64,000 nt of DNA from an uncultured Prevotella sp. (GCA_900315955.1 ONBC01000001.1:62001-126000); one strand, 5' to 3'. Positions 52,466-62,402 are shown, counted from the stretch's first letter. Numbers and translations are program-made. Notes: generated by a model not told the origin, from the sequence alone.

Positions 52466-53755
52466 ATGTGGAAGAAACCCTATTCCTACCATGAAGGTTT
52501 TGTCATAGCTTTCGGCCTGATCCTCGTCGGCGCCATGCTCCAACTCAGCATGGGCGCTCTCTACTGGGACATCTTCATGTGGCCGGCGAACCTCATCACC
52601 CTCATCCTTTTCATCCTCTTCTCCGTCCTCGCTTACGCGCGTAGAAAGAAGTCTTACTTCCTCCGTTTCATGACCACCCCGCAGGCAGCCGTTCCCGCCC
52701 TCGTGGTTGTTGTACTCCTCACGCTCATCATGGGACTGACCCGGCAGGCATCGCCGCAAAGCATGACCAACGATCCCATCGGGTTGTCGAGGATGCTCAG
52801 CTTCTGGCCTTTTATCCTGGCCTACGTATGGATGACAGCCATCGTCGGGCAGGAAGCCGTCTTCCAGCTCTGTCACGCCTCGCGGCACACCTGGCCGTCG
52901 CTGCTCAGCCACATAGGTCTGTTCATCGTCCTGACCTGCGGCACCTTAGGCAGTGCCGACATGCAACGGCTGAAGATGTATTGCGAGCAAGGAAAGCCGG
53001 AGTGGCGCGCCCTCGATGCCTACGGCAACGTGACACACCTGCCCATAGCCATCCAGTTGGAGAAGTTCACGATCGACGAATATCCGCCCAAGCTCATGGT
53101 CATCGACAAGCAGGGGCTTCCTGTCCCGAAAAAGAAACCGGAGACGCTGCTCATCGACTCGGCCTTCAAAGGCGGCGACCTCCAAGGATGGCACATCGCC
53201 ATCAAGAGACGTATCGACAACGCCATGCCGGCGGCCTTGGTGAAGATGGGAAACACCATTCCCCGGGAGATGATGCGGCGGCTCCGCCTCGACTCCCTCG
53301 GACAGACGATGAACACGGAGGGCTATCTGCCGACTCCGAACGCGGGGTCTGCGTGTGCGCTCCTCGTCAGCGCCACGAAAGGAAAGACGAGACGCGAAGG
53401 CTGGGTGACATGCGGCAGCTACCAGTTCTCCTACCAAGGTCTGTCGCTCGATAAGGGTATGACGCTCGTCATGGGGCAACGTGAGCCCAAACGCTATTCA
53501 TCGCTCGTAGATGTCTATACCGAAGACGGCAAGAACCTGCAGACAACCATCGAGGTCAACCACCCGCTCACCATCAACGGCTGGAAGATATACCAGCTCA
53601 GTTATAATGTGGAGATGGGCAAATGGAGCACGCTGAGCGTCTTCGAGTTCGTCCGGGATCCATGGCTGCCGGTGGTCTACATCGGCATCCTGCTCCTCGC
53701 CTTAGGTGCGGGCGGTCTGCTTTTTGACACAAGAAAGAAAACGAATACTGAATAA
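52466..53755 (+). CDS. ResB/Ccs1-like cytochrome c biogenesis protein
   Basis: The 429-residue membrane protein has about four N-terminal membrane segments (residues 15-140), a large extracytoplasmic domain (about 175-390), and a last membrane segment (LPVVYIGILLLALGAGGLLF). The domain includes a PLTINGWKIYQLSYN motif typical of ResB. It is one half of System II, which delivers and attaches heme to CXXCH in apocytochromes. It is next to CcsA and follows nrfHA, whose nine heme sites need this machinery. Confidence 0.85.
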   Translation: MWKKPYSYHEGFVIAFGLILVGAMLQLSMGALYWDIFMWPANLITLILFILFSVLAYARRKKSYFLRFMTTPQAAVPALVVVVLLTLIMGLTRQASPQSMTNDPIGLSRMLSFWPFILAYVWMTAIVGQEAVFQLCHASRHTWPSLLSHIGLFIVLTCGTLGSADMQRLKMYCEQGKPEWRALDAYGNVTHLPIAIQLEKFTIDEYPPKLMVIDKQGLPVPKKKPETLLIDSAFKGGDLQGWHIAIKRRIDNAMPAALVKMGNTIPREMMRRLRLDSLGQTMNTEGYLPTPNAGSACALLVSATKGKTRREGWVTCGSYQFSYQGLSLDKGMTLVMGQREPKRYSSLVDVYTEDGKNLQTTIEVNHPLTINGWKIYQLSYNVEMGKWSTLSVFEFVRDPWLPVVYIGILLLALGAGGLLFDTRKKTNTE

Positions 53756-53757
53756 TT

Positions 53758-54546
53758 ATGGTTTGGAACTATTTCGTATATATAGGTGTTGTCGCTGTCG
53801 TTCTCTGGTTTGCGGGAGCGTGGCTGGCGTGGAGAGATAAAAGAAGAAGTGCCATGGCACTCACGATGGCGGGCTTCGCGCTCATGGCCGTCTACACCGT
53901 CTGCCTGTGGGCAGCGCTCGACCGCCCGCCGATGCGCACGATGGGTGAGACACGTCTGTGGTACAGTCTGCTGCTGCCCTTGGCCGGCATCTTCGTGTAC
54001 AGTCGCTGGAAATACAAATGGATCCTCTCGTTTACATCCATCCTCGCCACGGTCTTCGTCCTCATCAATATTTTCAAGCCCGAGATCCACAGCAAGAACC
54101 TCATGCCCGCGCTGCAGAGCCCATGGTTCGCGCCGCATGTCATCGTCTACATGCTCGCCTATGCCATGATGGGAGCGGCCTTTGTCGTAGCGCTCTATCT
54201 GCTTTTTGTCAAGAAGAAACAGGGCGACGGCAAGGAGATGCTGATGATTGACAACATGGTCAGCATCAGTTACGCCTTCCTCACGCTCGGCATGCTCATG
54301 GGAGCCTTATGGGCGAAGACGGCGTGGGGACATTACTGGAGTTGGGACCCGAAAGAGACCTGGGCTGCCATCACCTGGTTCTCCTACCTCGCCTATATCC
54401 ATTATCGACGCGCCAAGACAGCACACAGCCACACAGCGCTGTGGATGGTCATTGTCACCTTCTGCCTCTTGCAGATGTGCTGGTGGGGTGTCAACTATCT
54501 GCCGTCGGCCCAAGGAACCAGTGTCCACACTTACAGCATGCAATGA
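53758..54546 (+). CDS. ccsA: CcsA-type heme handling protein of System II
   Basis: The 262-residue protein has about eight membrane segments and the tryptophan-rich heme-binding motif WGHYWSWDPKETWAAITWFSY. A conserved His in PWFAPHVIVYMLAYAMM and another in the C-terminal YLPSAQGTSVHTYSMQ are likely axial ligands. It starts 2 bases after the ResB stop. Together the pair provides the synthetase for cytochrome c in this organism. In some Bacteroidota the two are fused into one CcsBA; here they are separate. Confidence 0.92.
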   Translation: MVWNYFVYIGVVAVVLWFAGAWLAWRDKRRSAMALTMAGFALMAVYTVCLWAALDRPPMRTMGETRLWYSLLLPLAGIFVYSRWKYKWILSFTSILATVFVLINIFKPEIHSKNLMPALQSPWFAPHVIVYMLAYAMMGAAFVVALYLLFVKKKQGDGKEMLMIDNMVSISYAFLTLGMLMGALWAKTAWGHYWSWDPKETWAAITWFSYLAYIHYRRAKTAHSHTALWMVIVTFCLLQMCWWGVNYLPSAQGTSVHTYSMQ

Positions 54547-54581
54547 ATCGTATTTACTGAAAGGAATCAATAGTCTACCAC

Positions 54582-56281
54582 ATGAAACACTTTTATCTCT
54601 TAACGTTAGCTTTGCTCTGTGCTTCGTTGGCTTGGGGTGAGCCCATCAGCCAAAAGCAAGCCTTACGCATCGCTCAAAAGTTCTTCTCTTCGCAAGGCGT
54701 CACGATGACCCGGACGGCACGCGCCAAAGCCTTCAGAACACCGTCTGCCGGCCAGGCGGCATCCTCACCTTATTACATTTTCAATGCGGGCGACAGCCGC
54801 GGCTTCGCCATCGTCTCGGGCGACGACCGCACCGTGCCGGTCTTGGGCTATGTCGACAACGGCGACTACGACGCAACCAACGCGCCCGACAACTTCAAGG
54901 CGTGGCTCAACAGCTATGCGGAGGCCATCAGCTATCTTCAGACGAACAACATCAAGATCGTCAGGGCTCCCGCCAAAGCAGACACGAAGACGACGATCGC
55001 GCCCATGCTCACAACGACCTGGGGCCAGACCGAACCGTACAACAACTATTGACCAAAGACTTCTCGATTTCCGGAACAACGATTGCCTACAATCCATATT
55101 ATATAGGCAACGCTCGGGCATCTTTCAATTGTGGCTTTGGCATCAAGCGGGAAGACGGGACCCTTGAGACCATCGGAACGTTGCGTACGGTGACGCTCTC
55201 ACAAAATATGTGGACATCTCCCGCATGCAGTGTGGATGTATCTACCTGCAAGCTCTCTGCCGGCACCTACACGATCGTCCCGGTCTGCAAGGTGAACGGC
55301 ACTGAGACCTATCAGACTATGTGGTCTCCCTCCAAGTATATTCAGGCTACAGTAGACGCTTCGGGCACCGTCACGCTGCAGGAGATGCCACAGTATAACC
55401 TGAGCGCTGCCAACCTCGAGGCGGGACAGATCCGGAAAGTGAACATTCCCATGAGCGTATCCGTCGACATCACGAACGAGAGCGATGCCCTCTACACCGG
55501 ACAGGTCTACCTCTTCGCCTCAACAGACATAGCAAGCAAGGGAGAAGCCGTGACTTCGACAAAGGTGGCTCTGGATGCCGGCTCTACCGGCAACATCATC
55601 CTGAGCTTCTCGCCAAGCACAGCCGGAACCTATCACCTGTGGGTGTGTGCCGATCAGGGAGGCAATACGGAGCTCGCGGAGCTCGGCGATGTCACGGTCA
55701 GCGAGAGTGCCAGTACAAGCGCTACCCTTCAGATTACAGCGCTGACGGTCAACAACAGCGACGTGACATCACAGCGTGAGGAAGGTAACTATATCGTCAC
55801 GAATGTCTCCGGAACGGAACTGAAAGGTAAATACACCTTGAAAGCCAACGAGGACATTGTTGACAAGAGCATCCATGTCACATTGTACAAATACAACAAC
55901 GAGAAAAACAGCTATGAGGTGTACGAAAGAAGTAATTCTTGGATAAACTTTTCGAATTATCCAGAAGGTGCTTCGAGTGATATAAAATTTGACTTTACGA
56001 ATCTTCCCTCCGGCCGCTACAAGCTCTTGATTGCCTGCGGCACATGGAACAGTGGAACAAACCAAATAGAAGACCCCATCTGGTCCGACGACACTTATTG
56101 CTTTGAGCTCACTACGCCTACGGGGATACAAACAATCAAGAAGGACAGCGCCAAGTCCTTCGTCATCTACAACCTTCAGGGCATGAAGGTCGGTGAGGCG
56201 AGCCCCGCGACAGCGGATGTAGTCCTCCGCCTATTGCCCAAAGGTGCCTATATCGTCAATGGCAAGAAGGTGAGCAATTAG
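54582..56281 (+). pseudogene. C10 (streptopain-type) protease relic with catalytic domain deleted
   Basis: The left part (54582-55052) has a signal peptide (MKHFYLLTLALLCASLAWG) and the Spi/streptopain propeptide (FAIVSGDDRTVPVLGYVDNG), and begins the catalytic domain (APMLTTTWGQTEPYNNY). It stops at TGA exactly where the family has the next Cys. From about 55052 the frame shifts and continues with a C-terminal beta-sandwich region and a sorting-type tail (FVIYNLQGMKVGEA ... LPKGAYIVNGKKV). The Cys-His catalytic domain, about 250 residues in the family, is missing. The reading is a deletion that fused the ends out of frame. Confidence 0.85.
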
Positions 56282-56379
56282 GCGCATCAGCGGTTGTGCG
56301 TTATTGCCTGCGCTCAAAGTTGCAGTGATGTTCGCACCGATGGATGTTAAACAAAACACAACATAGTGTTGTAAAGATT

Positions 56380-56620
56380 CTCGCGGAGCCGCAGAGTTTA
56401 TTGAGCCGCAGAGTTCCTCTGAGAATTAGAGAACGCGGAGAGACCTTCGGTCTTGAGAGGAGCTTACGGAGATGGAGCAACACGATTTTTGCCGTATATC
56501 TCCACATCTCCTCATACGCTCCACATAGACCGAAGGTCTCTCTGCTCTCTCCTCTAAAGGCCAAACTCCTCTCTCAGCCTTGGAGTTTCACACACTGCCA
56601 GCCTCGCAGAGGCTGGCAGC
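56380..56620. repeat. hairpin-rich intergenic repeats
   Basis: Within the 450-base gap, AGACC-TTC-GGTCT (about 56440-56455) is repeated in inverse near 56525-56545, which could pair the whole 100-base middle into a large stem. At 56595-56619, CTGCCAGCCTC-GCA-GAGGCTGGCAG is a perfect 11-base stem with a 3-base loop. No gene, promoter or T-run was recognised. These resemble REP-like elements in form. Confidence 0.7.
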
Positions 56621-56733
56621 ATCAAGTCATCAGTGGGACACCCAAAATTGCAAACTCTTAGTTGATTACATACTGATTTATAGGAAATTACCTATCTAAT
56701 AGTAAAAAATGACGAAAACTGGAGGACGCATTC

Positions 56734-57804
56734 TCAGCGGGGTTTGCGGATAAAGAATCTTGAATGTTGAAAAGGGACTACAAAGTACTTTCGGGTGAGC
56801 CATGCAAACAACGGAATGGCAAGAATGTCGATCAAGAGAACCGGCACGTGATGGGTGTAGTAAATCCCTAATCTGCATGCGGTGATATTACACATATAAA
56901 CGACCGCCTCATGCGTCAGGAAGATCTCCATGGATATGTCACCTATAAAGGCGAGCCCCCGCATGAGAGGTACTCCCATCAACTGAGGATGCTGACGCTC
57001 CACACTGATGGCATAGATAATAAAAGCAACGGCGAAAGGCCAGAAAAGACTCACACCCCTGACGTTGACGGGAAGAATGTTCTGGTAAAGGAAGAAGGAA
57101 CCTATAAACAGCATGAGCAATCCGGCAAAAAGCCAAACCTGCAGCCTAACAGACGTAAACTCTCGCACAAACCGCTCACCCGTGTCAGTAACACAGAAAC
57201 GATAGAGCAGGATACCTATCGCACAGTCGATAAGTCTGAAAGGCGGAAAAGAATAGAGCGTCCAGTTGAAGGCATAGGCCGGCAAGATGGCGACAAACGA
57301 GAAATAGATTCCTAAGACGATGCCGGACAGTAACAGCAACCGTCCTTTTCTCATCCTCATCAAAGTCCGGTTCATCGTCTTGAAGAGAAAATAAAAGACT
57401 ACAATATCGCAGAGAAACCACGTTGAGCCAATATAGGTGTAAAGCATCTCCTTGCTACAAAACCAGGTATTGATAAGGAGCAGTTTGGCGACCAGTTTAC
57501 CCCAAGAGACAGGATAACCGGCATGCCATTCCGCAAACACAAAGAAGAAAACGCTTACCGTCATCAAAGGATAAAACTTCGTGAGCTGATGAAAGACAAA
57601 GGATTTGGTGGAGAATTGCCCACCGGCAATCTTGTCCGTATACGCCCAGGAAAGAACGAAGCCACTCAACACGAAGAAGATGCTCACTCCGGACTCGCCG
57701 CCAAAATCAAACTCCTTCCCTATCAGATGGAATGACACAATCAGGGTGATGGCGAGACATCGAAGAATTTGGATACTTTTAAGTTTTTGCTGTGAGGAAA
57801 GCAT
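56734..57804 (-). CDS. acyltransferase 3 family membrane protein
   Basis: The 356-residue protein has about ten membrane segments. Its N-terminal IQILRCLAITLIVSFHLIG has the conserved Arg and His of the O-acyltransferase (OafA/NodX type) family, and GESGVSIFFVLSGFVLSW is the second conserved block. Such proteins transfer acetyl or similar groups to surface polysaccharides or other glycans. It is the last gene of a - strand group with the HD hydrolase and the OadA-like gene, 22 bases behind the HD gene. The substrate is unknown. Confidence 0.88.
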   Translation of the reverse strand: MLSSQQKLKSIQILRCLAITLIVSFHLIGKEFDFGGESGVSIFFVLSGFVLSWAYTDKIAGGQFSTKSFVFHQLTKFYPLMTVSVFFFVFAEWHAGYPVSWGKLVAKLLLINTWFCSKEMLYTYIGSTWFLCDIVVFYFLFKTMNRTLMRMRKGRLLLLSGIVLGIYFSFVAILPAYAFNWTLYSFPPFRLIDCAIGILLYRFCVTDTGERFVREFTSVRLQVWLFAGLLMLFIGSFFLYQNILPVNVRGVSLFWPFAVAFIIYAISVERQHPQLMGVPLMRGLAFIGDISMEIFLTHEAVVYMCNITACRLGIYYTHHVPVLLIDILAIPLFAWLTRKYFVVPFQHSRFFIRKPR

Positions 57805-57826
57805 AAGCCGGATCTAATTAAAAGTA

Positions 57827-58363
57827 TCACTCGAACAGTGCCTTCCACGCGAGGAAGCGCTCCAAGCCGTCGTTGCCGAAGCGGGCGATGCTCTTTTCCG
57901 CCTGCTCAAACGACTTCTCGCGGTCGGGATGGGTCTTCGAATAGAACTTATCCGCGTAACAGATGAGCTTCTCTTCCAACGTCTCGGGCAGGAAGTCACG
58001 ATGGGGCAACGGCAGGTTCTGCTCAATGATTTCCTTCTCCGTCAGTCCGGCTCCCGTATGACGCTCACAGACGCGGGCATGACGGGGGAAGCCCTCAGCA
58101 CGCATCATCTCAGCCCCGATGAGCCCGTGACGGAGGTAAGGCTCCGTGCCGAAACAGCAGATCTTGGGCGCGTCGCAACGGCAGATACCGATATCGTGGA
58201 GCATCGCCGCCTCTTCCACGAAGCGACGGTCGAGATGCAGTTCAGGATGAGCGTCACAAATTTTCAACGCCCGTTGCGTGACGAGCGTGGAGTGAACCAT
58301 CAAAATATCCCGAAGCCGGTTGGCCTCGGGATAATATTTGTCAATGATCTTGTTATAATCCAT
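57827..58363 (-). CDS. HD domain phosphohydrolase
   Basis: The 178-residue protein is a single HD domain with the metal pattern H (HSTLVTQRAL), HD (AAMLHDIGI) and a downstream Asp (ICYADKFYSK). Members hydrolyse phosphate esters, often nucleotides or metabolites; the substrate is not known here. A set of cysteines (ICRCDAPKICC) near the HD motif is unusual and might bind a metal. It starts 12 bases after the OadA-like stop and probably belongs to the same transcript. Confidence 0.85.
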   Translation of the reverse strand: MDYNKIIDKYYPEANRLRDILMVHSTLVTQRALKICDAHPELHLDRRFVEEAAMLHDIGICRCDAPKICCFGTEPYLRHGLIGAEMMRAEGFPRHARVCERHTGAGLTEKEIIEQNLPLPHRDFLPETLEEKLICYADKFYSKTHPDREKSFEQAEKSIARFGNDGLERFLAWKALFE

Positions 58364-58375
58364 TGAGCGAAGCGT

Positions 58376-60151
58376 TTATTTCTCGTCGCGCTTGATATAA
58401 GCGATGACAGCACCTTTCTGTACCTTAGAGCCCTGCTTGGCGTTGATCTCAACGAGCTTGCCGCCGAGGTCAGCCTTGACCTCTACAAACTCGCCCCAAG
58501 GAGCCTGGATCCAGCAGAAGGCATCACCCTCCTTATATTCCTTGCCGATATAAGGCTCCACGGCGGGCTCAGCCTCACCGTCACCCTGGAAGTCCCAGAA
58601 GATCTGGCCACGGACAGGAGCGACAATGGCATCAGCCTGAGCGTGCTTGAAGGCTGCAGCCTCCTCCGGAGAGACCTTAGCACCGAGCTTGGCATCCTTG
58701 GCTTTCTGCAGGTCGGCGAGGAAGTTCTTCTTAGCCTGCCCACTCTTATAGTTGCGATACTGCTCCGGATGCATGGCGAGCTCAAAGAGCTCCTCATCGT
58801 CCTGACCGTAATCCCATCCGTTCTCATCCATCTCCTTACGGAAGTCGTCGAGCGCCGGTTTGAGCAGCGTATGAGGATCGACATCGGTGAACTCACGGCC
58901 CTGCTTCTTGGCAAGCTCCTTCAGCTCAGGCGCAATCTCACCAGGCACCTTACCGCTCTTGCCGAGGATCATACCCCACATGTTATCGTCCATCATCACG
59001 AAACGGCCCTTACCCTGCTCCATGGTGAGGAGGTTCATCAGGGCGATGTTCTTCGTATACTGCGAGAACGGCGTGACGAGTGGTGGATAGCCGACACGCG
59101 GCCACACGTAGGCCACCTCCTCGAAGAGCTTGATGAGCAGGTCGTCCATCGACAGCTCCGGCTCACCCTTCTTGACACGCAGGTGGTTGATCGTCTCACG
59201 CATGCCGCCGAGGTCGGCCATCATCGAGCCCATCATACCGCCGGGGAGTCCACAGGTGAGCAACAGTGAAGACATCACCTTGTTGCCCGGGTTGATGAAG
59301 TAGCCGAGCCACTCATCGATAAACTCCTGGGTCATGGCCCGCGCCTTCATGTAAGCGTTCATATTGATGTCAGGCACATCGAAGCCGGCGTGCTTCAGCA
59401 TGCTCTGCACGGAGATAACATCGGGATGCACCTTACCCCAAGCTAACGGCTCGATGGCTGTATCGATGACATCGGCCCCATTCTCGCAGACCTCCAGGAT
59501 AGACGCCATCGACAGTCCGGGACCGGAGTGACCGTGATACTCGATGAGGATATCAGGATGCTTGGTCTTGATGCACTTGGTGAGCTGACCGAGGAACGCA
59601 GGCTGGCCGATACCTGCCATATCCTTCAGGCAGATCTCCTCGGCGCCGGCAGCGATCTCCTCATCGGCGAGCTTCTCGTAGTAGTCGAGCGTATGAACAG
59701 GCGAGGTGGTGATGCAGAGCGTTCCCTGCGGCGTCATGCCGCCTTCCTTCGCCCACTTGATAGCCGGAGCGATGTTGCGGATATCGTTCAGACCATCGAA
59801 GATACGCGTAATATCCGTGCCCTGGGCATGCTTGACACGATACATCATCTGACGCACATCATCAGGCACCGGGTACATACGGAGCGCATTCAAGCCACGG
59901 TCCAGCATATGGGTCTTGATGCCTGCCTTATGGAGCGGAGCCGTGAAGGCACGCACCGCCTTGTTAGGATTCTCACCGGCAAGGAGCTGCACCTGCTCAA
60001 AGGCACCGCCATTGGTCTCAACACGCGAGAAGCAACCCATCTCGACAAACACGGGAGCTATCTTGGCAAGCTGGTCGGCACGCGGCTGAAACTTACCGCT
60101 GCTCTGCCACATGTCACGATAGACAAGACTGAACTGAATCTTTTTCTTCAT
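58376..60151 (-). CDS. OadA-like carboxyltransferase with biotinyl-like domain lacking the lysine motif
   Basis: The protein has 591 residues from ATG 60151. The N-terminal carboxyltransferase barrel shows the expected signatures: YRDMWQSSGK, RIFDGLNDIRNI, ICLKDMAGIGQP (metal-bridging Lys), and the metal-binding EYHGHSGPG. The C-terminal 80 residues fold like a biotinyl/lipoyl domain, but the biotin site AMKM is replaced by APWG (about residues 550-553). Thus the protein would need a separate carrier, or uses its terminal domain differently. Candidate roles are oxaloacetate or pyruvate carboxyl transfer. It heads an operon with an HD hydrolase and an acyltransferase. Confidence 0.85.
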   Translation of the reverse strand: MKKKIQFSLVYRDMWQSSGKFQPRADQLAKIAPVFVEMGCFSRVETNGGAFEQVQLLAGENPNKAVRAFTAPLHKAGIKTHMLDRGLNALRMYPVPDDVRQMMYRVKHAQGTDITRIFDGLNDIRNIAPAIKWAKEGGMTPQGTLCITTSPVHTLDYYEKLADEEIAAGAEEICLKDMAGIGQPAFLGQLTKCIKTKHPDILIEYHGHSGPGLSMASILEVCENGADVIDTAIEPLAWGKVHPDVISVQSMLKHAGFDVPDINMNAYMKARAMTQEFIDEWLGYFINPGNKVMSSLLLTCGLPGGMMGSMMADLGGMRETINHLRVKKGEPELSMDDLLIKLFEEVAYVWPRVGYPPLVTPFSQYTKNIALMNLLTMEQGKGRFVMMDDNMWGMILGKSGKVPGEIAPELKELAKKQGREFTDVDPHTLLKPALDDFRKEMDENGWDYGQDDEELFELAMHPEQYRNYKSGQAKKNFLADLQKAKDAKLGAKVSPEEAAAFKHAQADAIVAPVRGQIFWDFQGDGEAEPAVEPYIGKEYKEGDAFCWIQAPWGEFVEVKADLGGKLVEINAKQGSKVQKGAVIAYIKRDEK

Positions 60152-60201
60152 ATCTATTTCTTTATTTGATTTCCTACTGTCCTCTTCTTCCATTCAACGT
60201 G

Positions 60202-60209
60202 CAAAATTA
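60202..60209 (-). promoter_or_regulatory. -7 element upstream of the OadA-like gene
   Basis: On the - strand TAATTTTG fits the consensus about 50 bases upstream of the start. No convincing -33 box is seen. Confidence 0.4.
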
Positions 60210-60262
60210 GATAAAAATCATCAAAATGGAGATTAGCCGTATGTTTTTTTATAATTAATAAC

Positions 60263-60270
60263 TAACTTTG
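60263..60270 (+). promoter_or_regulatory. -7 element for the lipoprotein gene
   Basis: TAACTTTG lies 21 bases before the ATG, with a T-rich but not exact -33 region. It is divergent from the OadA-like promoter. Confidence 0.45.
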
Positions 60271-60290
60271 TAAACAGAAATCAAGAATAC

Positions 60291-61136
60291 ATGAAAGCGA
60301 CATACATTATTCTGAGTGCATGCTTTTGTTTTGCTTTAGCCCTGGCATCCTGCACGACGAAAGAGATGAAAGACGAAGAAGTCCCCTTCTTGACGCAGCG
60401 TATGAAAGGCGACAGTGCTGTCTACGGCCTTGCCTGCGACGGCTGCAACGACACCGTGATCGTCATGCTGCCTGAGACGATGGGCGATCCCAAAACTTAT
60501 AATATCTATGAAGCCAAGCGGAAAGGGCGCGTGTTGGGAAAGATACAGATCGGCGACAAGCTGTGCGTGATGCTCAACAAGAAAGACTCCACCAAAGCCG
60601 ACCTCGTGGTCGACATGAACGACCTGATGGGTATCTGGTGCTATATCGTCATGCCCCGGCTGCGCGACGCTGACAAGATGACGGCAGGCCAGGAAAGGGC
60701 TATGATGAACAACATGAGCGATTCGTTGAAAGAGATCTATCTCATTCCCCGTGAGTATGGCTTTTATCTCAAGCCCGACTGGCAGGCACAGAGCGTCGGA
60801 TATGTCAACGACGACAACTCGCTGGCCGACGAGAGTCCCGTCGTCTTCCCAAGTCTCGGTTTTTTCACGGGATGGCATTTATGGAACGGACAATTGATGA
60901 TCGCCAGCGGCACGCCTGAATTCGGTAAGAACGGACAGATAAAGATCAAGGACACCCACTACGATACGTGCGCTATCGATTATCTTAACGATGACTCTTT
61001 GGTGCTCTCCAGCGATGGAGTATCGAGAAGCTATTATAAAAAGAAGAATATCAACGAGCTGAACCGAAGGGCGCAGGCTATCGCCAACAAACTGAAGAAG
61101 GAAGCCATCAGTGCAGCCGTTAAGACAACGAATTGA
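60291..61136 (+). CDS. lipoprotein with beta-sandwich or lipocalin-like repeats, function unknown
   Basis: This 281-residue lipoprotein has the lipobox ALASC (Cys21). The rest alternates between short beta-rich segments (GDSAVYGLACDGCNDTVIVMLP, GIWCYIVMPRLRD) and charged turns, with two matching halves that recall lipocalin-like folds; the family name is not certain. It ends in a basic helix (INELNRRAQAIANKLKKE). It starts a + strand group with ugd. I do not recognise a specific function. Confidence 0.75.
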   Translation: MKATYIILSACFCFALALASCTTKEMKDEEVPFLTQRMKGDSAVYGLACDGCNDTVIVMLPETMGDPKTYNIYEAKRKGRVLGKIQIGDKLCVMLNKKDSTKADLVVDMNDLMGIWCYIVMPRLRDADKMTAGQERAMMNNMSDSLKEIYLIPREYGFYLKPDWQAQSVGYVNDDNSLADESPVVFPSLGFFTGWHLWNGQLMIASGTPEFGKNGQIKIKDTHYDTCAIDYLNDDSLVLSSDGVSRSYYKKKNINELNRRAQAIANKLKKEAISAAVKTTN

Positions 61137-61163
61137 TTAAAGCCTATATAGATGCAAGGGAAA

Positions 61164-62402
61164 ATGAATATAGCAGTAGCCGGCACAGGCTACGTGGGTC
61201 TGAGCATTGCCACATTGCTTGCTCAGCATCAACATGTCACAGCGGTAGATGTCGTGAAGGAGAAGATCGAGATGCTCAAGAAGCATCAGTCGCCTATCCA
61301 GGACGATTATATTGAGAAGTTCTTGAAAGAGAAACCGCTCGATATTGCATTTACCACCGATGGCGAGGAGGCCTATCGTCAGGCTGACTTCGTCGTCATT
61401 GCCACACCGACCAACTACGACAGCGTGAAGAACTTCTTCGATACGTCGCATGTAGAAGAGGTTATCGAACTCGTCATGCGCGTCAACCCCGATGCCATCA
61501 TGGTCATCAAGTCGACCATCCCTGTAGGCTATACGGCGCATGTGCGTGAGAAATACCATTCCGACAACATCATCTTCGCCCCGGAGTTCCTCCGTGAGTC
61601 GAAGGCTCTTTACGATAATCTTTATCCGTCCCGCATCATCGTCGGGAGACCCGAAGGCGACGAGCGCCTCGACAAGGCTGCCCACACCTTTGCCGCCATG
61701 TTGCAGCAAGGTGCCGTCAAGCAGGATATCCCCACCCTTTTCATGGGCACAACGGAGGCTGAGGCGGTGAAACTCTTCGCCAACACGTATCTCGCCCTGC
61801 GCGTGAGCTACTTCAATGAGCTCGATACCTACGCCGAGGTCAAAGGACTGTCGAGCAAGAACATCATCGACGGTGTCTGCCTCGATCCGCGCATCGGCAG
61901 TTTCTATAATAACCCGTCCTTCGGTTATGGCGGCTATTGTCTGCCGAAAGACACCAAGCAGCTCCTTGCCAACTACAGGGACGTGCCGGAAAATCTCATT
62001 CAGGCCATCGTGGAGAGCAACCGCACGCGTAAGGATTTCATCGCTGACCAGGTGTTGCGCCGCGCCGGTTATTACAGTTACAACGACCAGAACGCCTACA
62101 ACGCCGCCGGGGAACATCCTTGCACCATCGGTGTCTACCGGCTGACGATGAAGTCGCACTCCGACAACTTCAGGCAGTCGAGCATTCAGGGAGTGATGAA
62201 ACGGGTCAAAGCCAAGGGCGCTACCGTCATCATCTATGAGCCGACGCTCAAGGATGGCTCTACCTTCTTCGGCTCACGCGTCGTCAACGACCTTGAGAAG
62301 TTCAAGCAGCTCTCTCAGGCTATCATCGCCAACCGATACGACAAGGTGCTCGATGACGTGAAGCAGAAGGTCTACACCAGAGACCTCTTCTTCAGAGACT
62401 GA
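61164..62402 (+). CDS. ugd: UDP-glucose 6-dehydrogenase
   Basis: The protein has 412 residues from ATG 61164; ATG 61152 would add four. It has the N-terminal NAD motif [31 protein letters not shown], an EFLRESKA segment and the catalytic cysteine in [16 protein letters not shown]. It oxidises UDP-glucose to UDP-glucuronate for surface polysaccharides. It starts 27 bases after the lipoprotein stop. The C-terminus is typical ([10 protein letters not shown]). The next gene is separated by a repeat block. Confidence 0.93.
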   Translation: MNIAVAGTGYVGLSIATLLAQHQHVTAVDVVKEKIEMLKKHQSPIQDDYIEKFLKEKPLDIAFTTDGEEAYRQADFVVIATPTNYDSVKNFFDTSHVEEVIELVMRVNPDAIMVIKSTIPVGYTAHVREKYHSDNIIFAPEFLRESKALYDNLYPSRIIVGRPEGDERLDKAAHTFAAMLQQGAVKQDIPTLFMGTTEAEAVKLFANTYLALRVSYFNELDTYAEVKGLSSKNIIDGVCLDPRIGSFYNNPSFGYGGYCLPKDTKQLLANYRDVPENLIQAIVESNRTRKDFIADQVLRRAGYYSYNDQNAYNAAGEHPCTIGVYRLTMKSHSDNFRQSSIQGVMKRVKAKGATVIIYEPTLKDGSTFFGSRVVNDLEKFKQLSQAIIANRYDKVLDDVKQKVYTRDLFFRD

